Assembly: GCA_030453005.1 (NCBI GenBank)
Contig: JAKDLE010000286.1
Coordinates: forward strand, 1-5,084
Reading direction: 5' to 3'
DNA: 5,084 bases
Source of the DNA: Pseudonocardia sp.
Lineage (GTDB): Bacteria; Actinomycetota; Actinomycetes; Mycobacteriales; Pseudonocardiaceae
Both the position numbers and the translations under genes were made by a program. The notes below the pieces were generated by a model. That model saw only the letters and a list, made by a program, of their open reading frames with translations, had not been told where the DNA came from and made no database searches. Shown here piece after piece: positions 1 to 5,084 of this stretch (positions are counted from its first letter, which is position 1; each line of letters starts with the position of its first letter).

Positions 1-1250
1 CGCGTGCTGGCCCGCGCGGTCACGGGTCTGGCGGCACGAGAGCCCGCGCCTGCCGACGCCGACACCGGCGGGGCGGCGGGCACCGGCAGCGCCACCCGTC
101 GCAACCGACGCCGAGCGGGTTCCTCCACCCAGCGGAAGGCGGCCGCGGCCACCGGGTAGGTGGCGAGCACCACCCCCGCCCCGACGACGTGCCCGAGCAC
201 CGTGTCGGCGCCGAGCTCCGGCACATACGCTTGGGCCAGCCAGAACAGCTCGAACATCGGGATGTGGACGAGGTAGAGGCTGTAGGACACGCGCCCGCCC
301 CGCACCATCGCGGGTCGGGTGAGCAGCGTGGCCGGGCCGCGGTCGGCGAGTGCGAGGGCGCCGACGAACAGCGGGAACCAGATGATGACGACGCCGCCGC
401 GCCCCGGCCCGGCGAACTGCCCGAACCACAGCCCCGCGGCGATCAGCACCGGCAGCACCACGGCCAGCCGGGACGCGGCCCGCCGCACCGCCTCGGTGCG
501 CGGCAGCCGGGCCACCACCAGGTGCACGAGCACCCCGGCGCCGAACCCGCAGAGGATCCGGGTCGTCCAGCTCCAGTCGTAGTACGGGTGGCCGAGCGCG
601 GCGTAGGACGAGGCGACGGGCAGCATCAGCGCCACCGCGCCCGTCGCGAGGACGAGGAGCGGGAGGTTGCGCAGGCGGAAGAACACCACCGCGGCGACGG
701 GGAACAGCAGGTAGGCCAGCCATTCGGCGCTGATCGACCAGGTGGGGCCCACCCAGGACGCGCCGTCGAGGTACGCGTCGTCCCACAGCTGCACCATGAA
801 CAGCTGCTGCGCCCACTGCCCGACGCTCATGACCGGTTGCACCCCCTGGAACGCGATGTCCTCGTCGGATCCCCACACCAGCCGCGCCAGTAGCCAGAGC
901 CCGAACAGGTGGAACACGCACGCGTACACCGGCCACATGCGGCAGAACCGCGCCCACAGGAAGCGGACGGTCGCGCCGACGCGCAGCGCGGGACCCATCG
1001 ACGCGAGGTAGGTGTGGGCGATGACGAACCCGCTGAGCACGAAGAACAGGTCCACGCCGAGTGCCCCGGAGGTGATCAGCGGCCCCAGTACGCCGACCAC
1101 CTCCGCGACCCCGGTCAGCGCCGTGAAGTGGAAGTGGAAGGCCACGACCCACACGGCCGCGACGATGCGCAGGCCCGTCAGACCCCGGATCTCACCGGCG
1201 GGGGCGGCTTGAGGCCCGGAAGGAGTGGTCCTCGAAGCGGCGGTCGTCAC
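1..1250 (-). CDS. Acyltransferase-3 (AT3) family membrane O-acyltransferase, C-terminus beyond window
   Basis: This is a multi-pass inner-membrane protein expected to move acyl groups from a cytoplasmic acyl-CoA and esterify a sugar or other hydroxyl acceptor on the outer face. My reading gives 416 codons from GTG at 1250 to the left edge with no stop. The N-terminus has a short cytosolic tail, then the family's R-X10-H motif (R28, H39, within FHFHF 38-42). The hallmark GVDLFFVLSGFVIA follows at 65-78, WSISAEW at 171-177, and SYSLYLVHIP at about 322-331. The usual end-of-domain WVEEPARR is at 374-381. Hydrophobic stretches fit about ten helices. After the domain comes an Ala/Pro/Arg-rich tail of at least 35 residues. 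An in-frame stop at 1323-1325 limits the start to GTG 1250 or GTG 1316; I chose 1250 because only the short tail precedes R-X10-H, although no clear Shine-Dalgarno is visible. It lies 138 bp downstream of the nitroreductase on the same strand. The acceptor cannot be told from sequence; arabinan is a guess from the emb neighbour. Confidence 0.93.
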   Translation of the reverse strand, partial: MTTAASRTTPSGPQAAPAGEIRGLTGLRIVAAVWVVAFHFHFTALTGVAEVVGVLGPLITSGALGVDLFFVLSGFVIAHTYLASMGPALRVGATVRFLWARFCRMWPVYACVFHLFGLWLLARLVWGSDEDIAFQGVQPVMSVGQWAQQLFMVQLWDDAYLDGASWVGPTWSISAEWLAYLLFPVAAVVFFRLRNLPLLVLATGAVALMLPVASSYAALGHPYYDWSWTTRILCGFGAGVLVHLVVARLPRTEAVRRAASRLAVVLPVLIAAGLWFGQFAGPGRGGVVIIWFPLFVGALALADRGPATLLTRPAMVRGGRVSYSLYLVHIPMFELFWLAQAYVPELGADTVLGHVVGAGVVLATYPVAAAAFRWVEEPARRRLRRVALPVPAAPPVSASAGAGSRAARPVTARAST

Positions 1251-1266
1251 GATGGCAGCAACGAAG

Positions 1267-1307
1267 AGGTGTGGACCATCGGTGCGGGTGACACCCGAAC
1301 CACACCT
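1267..1307. repeat. Nested inverted repeat upstream of the acyltransferase, candidate operator
   Basis: The outer arms AGGTGTGG (1267-1274) and CCACACCT (1300-1307) are perfect 8-bp complements. Inside them is a 13-bp palindrome, CGGGTG-A-CACCCG (1285-1297). The nesting is off centre, with 10 bases to the left of the inner palindrome and 2 to the right. It sits 17-57 bp upstream of the chosen GTG start at 1250, where a regulator of that gene or an mRNA leader hairpin could act. If translation starts at GTG 1316 instead, the repeat would lie within coding sequence. The arms are seen directly; a regulatory role is inferred. Confidence 0.4.
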
Positions 1308-1326
1308 GGATGCCACAACTGGTCAC

Positions 1327-1336
1327 TGTGCGCACA
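1327..1336. repeat. 10-bp perfect palindrome TGTGCGCACA
   Basis: TGTGC/GCACA is an exact dyad that does not extend outward, because position 1326 is C and 1337 is C. It lies in the non-coding gap between the nitroreductase stop and the acyltransferase, 77 bp upstream of the GTG at 1250. It could be half of a regulator site or part of the acyltransferase promoter region. In such GC-rich DNA a 10-bp palindrome can also arise by chance. Confidence 0.25.
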
Positions 1337-1343
1337 CGGAGGG

Positions 1344-1367
1344 CTCGGGCGATCGAGTGATCGCGAG
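1344..1367 (-). terminator. Possible intrinsic terminator hairpin after the nitroreductase
   Basis: On the minus strand CTCGCGATC pairs with GATCGC-CC-GAG around a four-base ACTC loop. This gives nine base pairs with a two-base bulge, starting 21 bases after the nitroreductase stop. The core GCGATC-GAGT-GATCGC (1349-1364, plus strand) is perfect. No T-run follows, so it would be a U-less terminator of the kind often proposed in Actinobacteria, or alternatively a protein-binding dyad. If it terminates transcription, the acyltransferase needs its own promoter in 1251-1343. Confidence 0.35.
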
Positions 1368-1388
1368 CTGGGACGCGGTGCCGCGCGA

Positions 1389-2033
1389 CTACCAGCGGTC
1401 GAGGTGCAACACCTGGTCGAGCGGCTCGCGCTTCGCGGGCTTGAACGTCTCGCCCGTGTAGTAGGCAGTGGGCAGCAGCACACCCTGGCGCACGTGCGGC
1501 GGGATGCCGAGCAATGCCGCGATCTCCTTCTCGTAGCGCAGGTGCAGGGTGGTCCACGCGCTGCCGAGGCCGCGGGCGCGCGCGGCGATCTGGAAGCTCC
1601 ACGCCGCCGGGAGCAGCGAGCCCCACAGCCCGGCCTGGTTACCCCTGGGCAGTTCCTCACCCGCGGCGATGCAGGCGATGACGTGCACGGGGACCCGACC
1701 CATCACCTCGGCGAGATAGTCGGCCGACGTCGCGACGCGCGACTGTACGGCCTGCCGCTCCGCGGAGTGACCCGCGGCGTTGCCCGCGTAGACCGACGAC
1801 CGGCGGTAGCTCGCGAACGACCGGGCGTAGTGCTCGCCGATGCCCGCGCGCAGCCCGGGGTCGGTGACCACCATCCAGTGCCAGCCCTGGCTGTTGCCCC
1901 CGGACGGCGCCTGCAGCGCCACCTCCAGGCTCTCGCGCACCAGGTCGAGCGGCACCGGGCGGTCGAGGTCGAGTCGCTTGCGCACCGAGCGGGTGGTGCT
2001 GAGCAGTTCGTCGGGGCCGAGGGGAAGCGTCAT
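1389..2033 (-). CDS. FMN-dependent nitroreductase-family oxidoreductase (214 aa)
   Basis: This is a cytosolic flavoprotein of the NfsA/NfsB-like nitroreductase superfamily, expected to bind FMN as a dimer and reduce nitro-, quinone- or similar substrates with NAD(P)H; the true substrate is unknown. The N-terminal RSVRKRLD (15-22) supplies the FMN-phosphate arginines and APSGGNSQGWHW (42-53) is the flavin-binding loop. PRGNQAG (129-135), LPAAWSFQIAARARGLGSAW (141-160) and GVLLPTAYYTGETFKPAKRE (184-203) match the C-terminal half of the fold. From memory, length and N-terminus resemble mycobacterial Rv3368c-type proteins of unknown role. The frame is open upstream to about 2543, but homology begins at ATG 2033 (MTLPLGPDE) and upstream codons run antisense through emb, so I chose this start. 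The nearest good Shine-Dalgarno, GGAGG at 2058-2054, is 20 bases away, too far for direct use; a four-codon ORF lies between. It is divergent from emb with 64 bp between starts. Confidence 0.95.
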   Translation of the reverse strand: MTLPLGPDELLSTTRSVRKRLDLDRPVPLDLVRESLEVALQAPSGGNSQGWHWMVVTDPGLRAGIGEHYARSFASYRRSSVYAGNAAGHSAERQAVQSRVATSADYLAEVMGRVPVHVIACIAAGEELPRGNQAGLWGSLLPAAWSFQIAARARGLGSAWTTLHLRYEKEIAALLGIPPHVRQGVLLPTAYYTGETFKPAKREPLDQVLHLDRW

Positions 2034-2044
2034 GCCCCGATCAT
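2030..2044 (-). other. Four-codon leader ORF (M-I-G-A) overlapping the nitroreductase start
   Basis: On the minus strand ATG ATC GGG GCA TGA begins at 2044. Its TGA (2032-2030) overlaps the nitroreductase ATG (2033-2031) as ATGA, the usual layout for translational coupling. GGAGG (2058-2054) lies nine bases upstream of this mini-ORF ATG, an ideal spacing, whereas it is 20 bases from the nitroreductase ATG. I infer that ribosomes may load here, translate four codons and restart on the nitroreductase. Chance, or a leaderless nitroreductase transcript, are the alternatives. Confidence 0.35.
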
Positions 2045-2053
2045 CCCGCGACA

Positions 2054-2058
2054 CCTCC
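2054..2058 (-). promoter_or_regulatory. Shine-Dalgarno GGAGG upstream of nitroreductase
   Basis: GGAGG, continuing as GGAGGTG, is a strong match to the 16S rRNA anti-Shine-Dalgarno. It is correctly spaced (9 bases) for the mini-ORF ATG at 2044 but not for the nitroreductase ATG at 2033 (20 bases). An in-frame GTG at 2054-2052 overlaps the motif itself and is therefore a poor alternative start. Confidence 0.45.
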
Positions 2059-2083
2059 GGGCCGCGTCGACGTCCTCGGTGAT

Positions 2084-2089
2084 TAGTCT
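2084..2089 (+). promoter_or_regulatory. Probable -10 element TAGTCT for emb, suggesting a leaderless mRNA
   Basis: TAGTCT fits the actinobacterial TANNNT -10 pattern and ends eight bases before the emb ATG. Transcription starting at the usual distance would begin at or within a base or two of the start codon. The bases between (CAGACGCC) contain no Shine-Dalgarno, which agrees with leaderless initiation, common in Actinobacteria. I could not find a convincing -35 hexamer 16-18 bp upstream. The short AT-richer patch GATTAGT stands out in otherwise very GC-rich DNA. Confidence 0.45.
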
Positions 2090-2097
2090 CAGACGCC

Positions 2098-5084
2098 ATG
2101 CTCACGCTCGACCGCCCACCCCTGCGCCGCGGCGGCTCGGGTGCCCCTCCCCGTGGGCGCGCTGCCGTGGCCGCCGTGCTGGGTGCGCTGTCGGCGGTGC
2201 TGGCGATCGCGTTCCCGTGGCGGCCGGTGCAGCAGGACCCCCTGGAGCGGCGCTGGCCCACGGTCGAGACCGGCACGGCGCCGGGGCCGGCGCCGCTGGT
2301 GGCGGTCCGACCGGAGCGTCTCGCCGCCGACGTGCCGTGTGCCGCGATCACCGATCTGGGCTCGGGCCTCGTGCTGTCCACCACCCCGCCGGATGCGCCC
2401 GGCGGCGCGGCGGTGGGCCTCGCGGTGGCGGTGTCCGACGGCGTCATGACGCTGACGGCGGGCGGCGAGGTGCTCGCTGAGGGCCCCGTACCCGCGACGC
2501 CCGGGTGCACGCTGGCCATCGACTCCGACGTCTCGACCACCACCGCGACGCTGGGCGGACGGGTGTTGGTGAACAGCGCCGAGGACCTGCGCCCCCAGGT
2601 CGTGGGCGTCTACTCCGATCTCGACGGCACCCGCGACGCCGTCGACGGCACCTCGGTGCGGATCACCGTGGACAACCGCTACGACACCGAGGCGTCCGTG
2701 CTGAAGATCGTGGTCGGGGTGCTGGCCGTGCTGGCACTGCTCGGCTGCCTGGTCGCGGTGCACGGGCTCGACCGCAGGCACGGCCGCCGGTTGGTGCGGG
2801 TGCGTCCGCGCCGGGCGACCCGCCGCGGCGTCGACCCGGTCCGCGACGTCGTGGTGCTCGTCACCATGGTGGTGTGGCTGTTGATCGGCGCCGTCACCGC
2901 CGACGACGGCTACATCCTGACGATGGTGCGCACCGCCGAGGACACCGGTTACGTCGGCAACTACTACCGCTGGTTCGACGTGCCCGAGGCGCCGTTCGGC
3001 TGGTTCTACGAGCTGTACGCGCCGTGGGCGGCGGTGAGCGACTCGCCCGCCTGGCTGCGGCTGCCGTCGCTGGCGATGGGCGTCGCGTCGTGGCTGCTGC
3101 TCTCGCGCGGGCTGCTGCCGCGGCTGGGCCGCCAGGTGCGGCAGAGCCGCGCGGCCGGCTGGGCCGCGGCCACGGTGTTCCTCTGCTTCTGGCTCCCATT
3201 CGGGTCGGGGCTGCGGCCCGAGCCGGTCGTCGTCCTCGCGTCGCTGATCACCTACGTCGCGCTGGAACGGGCGCTGGTCGTGCGCAGGCTGCTGCCGGTG
3301 GCGCTCGGGTTGACCGCGGCGGCGTTCGCGGTGGCCGCGACCCCGACGGGGCTGCTGGCGGTGGCCCCGTTCCTCGCGGCGGGCCGGCCGCTGCTGGTGC
3401 TGTTCCGCGCCCGCGCGCAGACGCACGGCTGGGCGGCCGTCGTGGCGCCCGTGCTCGGCTCCGGGCTGATCGTGCTCGTCGCCGTGTTCGGCGACCAGCC
3501 GATCGCCGCGGTGCTGGAGGCCACCCGCGTCCGCACGGAGATCGGGCCGAACGTGCCGTGGTTCAACGAGCTCGTGCGCTACGTCGACCTGTTCGCCGCC
3601 AGCCAGGACGGGTCGCTGGCCCGCCGCTTCCCGGTGCTGCTGCTGCTGCTGTGCATCGGGGTCTGCTCGGCGGTGATCCTGCGCCGCGGCGGCATCCCGG
3701 GCGCGGCGCTGGGCCCGAGCAGGCGGCTGATCGCGGTGACGCTGCTCGGCTTCGTCGTGCTCGCGCTCACCCCGACGAAGTGGACGCACCACTTCGGCGT
3801 GTTCGCGGCCGTCGGGGGCGGCGTCGGAGCATTGGCGGCGCTGGCCACCAGCGCCGCGGTGCTGCGGTCGGGTCGCAACCGGGCGGTGTTCGCGGCGGCC
3901 GTCCTCGGCGTGGCCGCGCTCGCCTTCACCGGGCCCAACGCCTGGATGTACGTGTCGAACTGGGGCGTCCCGTGGTTCGACCGCGCCCCGGTGATCGGCG
4001 GCGTCGAGGGCTGGGAGGTGCTGCTGTTCGCCGCAGCATCGTGCCTCGCCGTCGCCGGAGTGGCGCACCTGCGGGGTCCCGCCGAACCGGTCGTCGCTCC
4101 GCCTGAGCGTGCGAACGGGCTGCGCGGCCGCGCGTTGAGGCTCGGCTCGGCGCCCCTCGTGGTGATCTGCGGCGCGATGGTGCTCTTCCAGGTCGCGTCG
4201 ATGGCGAAGGGCGTGCACGCGCAGCGGGCGAGCTACTCCCTGGGCGGGGACGTCCTGAGCCGCGCGGGCCTGGGCTGCGGGCTCTCCGACCACGTGCTGG
4301 TCGAGCGCGACCCGCGCAGCGGGGTGCTGTCGCCCGCCGCGCCGCGGCCCTCCGACGAGCCGCCGCTCGCCGAGGGGTTCGCGGTCGGCGCGGTGCCCCC
4401 GCCCGGCGGCAGCACCGGCGCCTCCGACGACGACTACGTCCTGCGCAACGGGCTCGGCACCGGCCCGGCGCCCGCCGTCGGCAGCTACCGGCCCGAAGGC
4501 GGCACCGGCGAGTTCCGCTCCACCTGGTTCGCGCTGCCCGCGGGCGTCGACGTCCCGCTGACGGTGGCCGTGGCCGGTGCGACGCCCGCCGCCACGACCG
4601 TCTCCGTCGAGTTCGGCCGCGTGGGCCCGGCGGGCACCGAGGTGCTCGCCGAGACCCCGCTGGGCGACGTCGCCGGGGGCGAGCCCGGCTGGCGCGACCT
4701 GCGCACCGACGTCCCTCCGGGGGCCGACGTGGTGCGGCTGCTCGCCGAGGACCGCGCCGTCGCCCCGATGGGGTGGATCGCGCTCACCCCGCCGCGCGTC
4801 CCCGCGCTCGCCCCGCTCACCGAGGCGGTGGGCGACGAACCGACGCTCGTGGACTGGCCCGTGGGCTTCGCGAACCCGTGTGTGCGGCCGTTCGCGGTGG
4901 TCGACGGCGTCGCGGAGGTCCCCACCTACCGGCTGCTCGCCGACGAGCAGCTGCGCGGGCTGGGCGACGCCTGGTCGGCGGCCTCGGCCGGCGGGCCGTT
5001 GGCCTGGCGCGACCTGGTCGGGCGCGAGGGGCCCGTGCCCGCCTACCTCGACGGTGAGCCCGAGCGCGACTGGGGTGAGCTGCG
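2098..5084 (+). CDS. emb: Arabinosyltransferase, Emb family (EmbB-like), C-terminus beyond window
   Basis: This is a polytopic GT-C-fold glycosyltransferase that transfers D-arabinofuranose from decaprenyl-phosphoryl-arabinose onto arabinan of arabinogalactan or lipoarabinomannan, on the outer membrane face; mycobacterial EmbA/B/C are targets of ethambutol. 995 codons are visible; the family is about 1,060-1,100 residues, so roughly 70-100 are missing. Visible parts: helix 1 (22-39); an outside N-terminal domain (about 45-200) with cysteines C81 and C137 that may pair; helices near 204-222 and 251-267; the catalytic loop ADDGYIL with D269/D270; NYYRWF just after; WLPF and GLRPEP (365-376); TPTKWTHHFG (558-567); a last helix at 685-702; and an outside C-terminal carbohydrate-binding region with C727/C928, WFALP (810-814), WIALTPPRVP (893-902) and RDWG (990-993). 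RWF, PFGWFY and THHFG look EmbB-like rather than EmbC-like from memory. ATG 2098 is followed at once by a basic tail and helix 1, and no upstream start fits better. It is divergent from the nitroreductase and probably leaderless. Confidence 0.97.
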   Translation, partial: MLTLDRPPLRRGGSGAPPRGRAAVAAVLGALSAVLAIAFPWRPVQQDPLERRWPTVETGTAPGPAPLVAVRPERLAADVPCAAITDLGSGLVLSTTPPDAPGGAAVGLAVAVSDGVMTLTAGGEVLAEGPVPATPGCTLAIDSDVSTTTATLGGRVLVNSAEDLRPQVVGVYSDLDGTRDAVDGTSVRITVDNRYDTEASVLKIVVGVLAVLALLGCLVAVHGLDRRHGRRLVRVRPRRATRRGVDPVRDVVVLVTMVVWLLIGAVTADDGYILTMVRTAEDTGYVGNYYRWFDVPEAPFGWFYELYAPWAAVSDSPAWLRLPSLAMGVASWLLLSRGLLPRLGRQVRQSRAAGWAAATVFLCFWLPFGSGLRPEPVVVLASLITYVALERALVVRRLLPVALGLTAAAFAVAATPTGLLAVAPFLAAGRPLLVLFRARAQTHGWAAVVAPVLGSGLIVLVAVFGDQPIAAVLEATRVRTEIGPNVPWFNELVRYVDLFAASQDGSLARRFPVLLLLLCIGVCSAVILRRGGIPGAALGPSRRLIAVTLLGFVVLALTPTKWTHHFGVFAAVGGGVGALAALATSAAVLRSGRNRAVFAAAVLGVAALAFTGPNAWMYVSNWGVPWFDRAPVIGGVEGWEVLLFAAASCLAVAGVAHLRGPAEPVVAPPERANGLRGRALRLGSAPLVVICGAMVLFQVASMAKGVHAQRASYSLGGDVLSRAGLGCGLSDHVLVERDPRSGVLSPAAPRPSDEPPLAEGFAVGAVPPPGGSTGASDDDYVLRNGLGTGPAPAVGSYRPEGGTGEFRSTWFALPAGVDVPLTVAVAGATPAATTVSVEFGRVGPAGTEVLAETPLGDVAGGEPGWRDLRTDVPPGADVVRLLAEDRAVAPMGWIALTPPRVPALAPLTEAVGDEPTLVDWPVGFANPCVRPFAVVDGVAEVPTYRLLADEQLRGLGDAWSAASAGGPLAWRDLVGREGPVPAYLDGEPERDWGEL

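Noticed and set aside
189..893. 234-codon plus-strand open frame opposite the acyltransferase
   Set aside because: It is His/Arg/Glu-rich antisense of membrane-helix codons and has no family resemblance.
1251..1388. Small gene or RNA gene in the 138-bp gap
   Set aside because: I found no credible start with a ribosome site and no tRNA-like or riboswitch-like pattern; only the inverted repeats reported separately stand out.
909..2480. 523-codon plus-strand open frame opposite the acyltransferase and nitroreductase
   Set aside because: It crosses two well-supported minus-strand genes and both intergenic gaps, and its translation has no domain-like composition.
2034..2543. N-terminal extension of the nitroreductase frame by about 170 codons
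   Set aside because: The extension is Ser/Thr/Arg-rich, antisense to the emb N-terminus and unlike the compact nitroreductase family, whose homology begins at the ATG at 2033.
3637..3651. Run of five CTG codons in emb, considered as a trinucleotide repeat
   Set aside because: It encodes a leucine stretch inside a predicted membrane helix (residues 514-518). It is short and explained by codon preference, with no sign of expansion.
2505..4106. 533-codon plus-strand open frame overlapping emb in another frame
   Set aside because: It is dominated by Arg, Gly and Ala from out-of-frame reading of G/C-ended codons, and the emb frame carries all conserved motifs across the same bases.
2089..4293. 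734-codon open frame on the minus strand opposite emb
   Set aside because: Its translation is low-complexity and rich in Arg, His, Gln and Pro, with no recognisable fold. It lies wholly antisense to a gene with many family motifs. Long antisense frames are expected in very GC-rich coding DNA.

Overview
The window is very GC-rich, with a strong G/C preference at third codon positions. It encodes an Emb-family arabinosyltransferase, which is restricted to Actinobacteria that build an arabinogalactan cell wall. The best guess is a member of the Mycobacteriales/Pseudonocardiales; base composition leans towards a Pseudonocardia-like organism, but the genus is an inference.

Layout. (1) Positions 1250 down to 1 on the minus strand hold a membrane acyltransferase of the acyltransferase-3 (AT3) family, open at the left edge. 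All motifs expected for the membrane domain are present and only the C-terminal tail is cut. (2) Positions 1251-1388 form a 138-bp gap containing three inverted repeats: a hairpin just after the upstream gene and two palindromes close to the acyltransferase start. (3) Positions 2033-1389 on the minus strand hold a complete 214-residue FMN-dependent nitroreductase-family protein. (4) Positions 2034-2097 form a 64-bp divergent gap. It carries a probable -10 element for a leaderless emb mRNA on the plus strand. On the minus strand it carries a good Shine-Dalgarno sequence followed by a four-codon ORF whose stop overlaps the nitroreductase start (ATGA). (5) Positions 2098-5084 on the plus strand hold a large arabinosyltransferase, EmbB-like in its motifs and open at the right edge after 995 codons.

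How they might work together. Emb enzymes transfer arabinofuranose from decaprenyl-phosphoryl-arabinose onto arabinan outside the membrane. AT3 proteins carry acyl groups across the membrane and esterify sugars, and some decorate actinobacterial cell-wall arabinan. The emb/AT3 proximity therefore suggests, without proving, envelope polysaccharide acylation. The nitroreductase has no obvious place in that pathway. All three genes look intact within the window. I saw no RNA gene, mobile element, CRISPR array or clear sign of a novel multi-gene system. The most unusual local features are the mini-ORF ahead of the nitroreductase and the palindrome cluster ahead of the acyltransferase.
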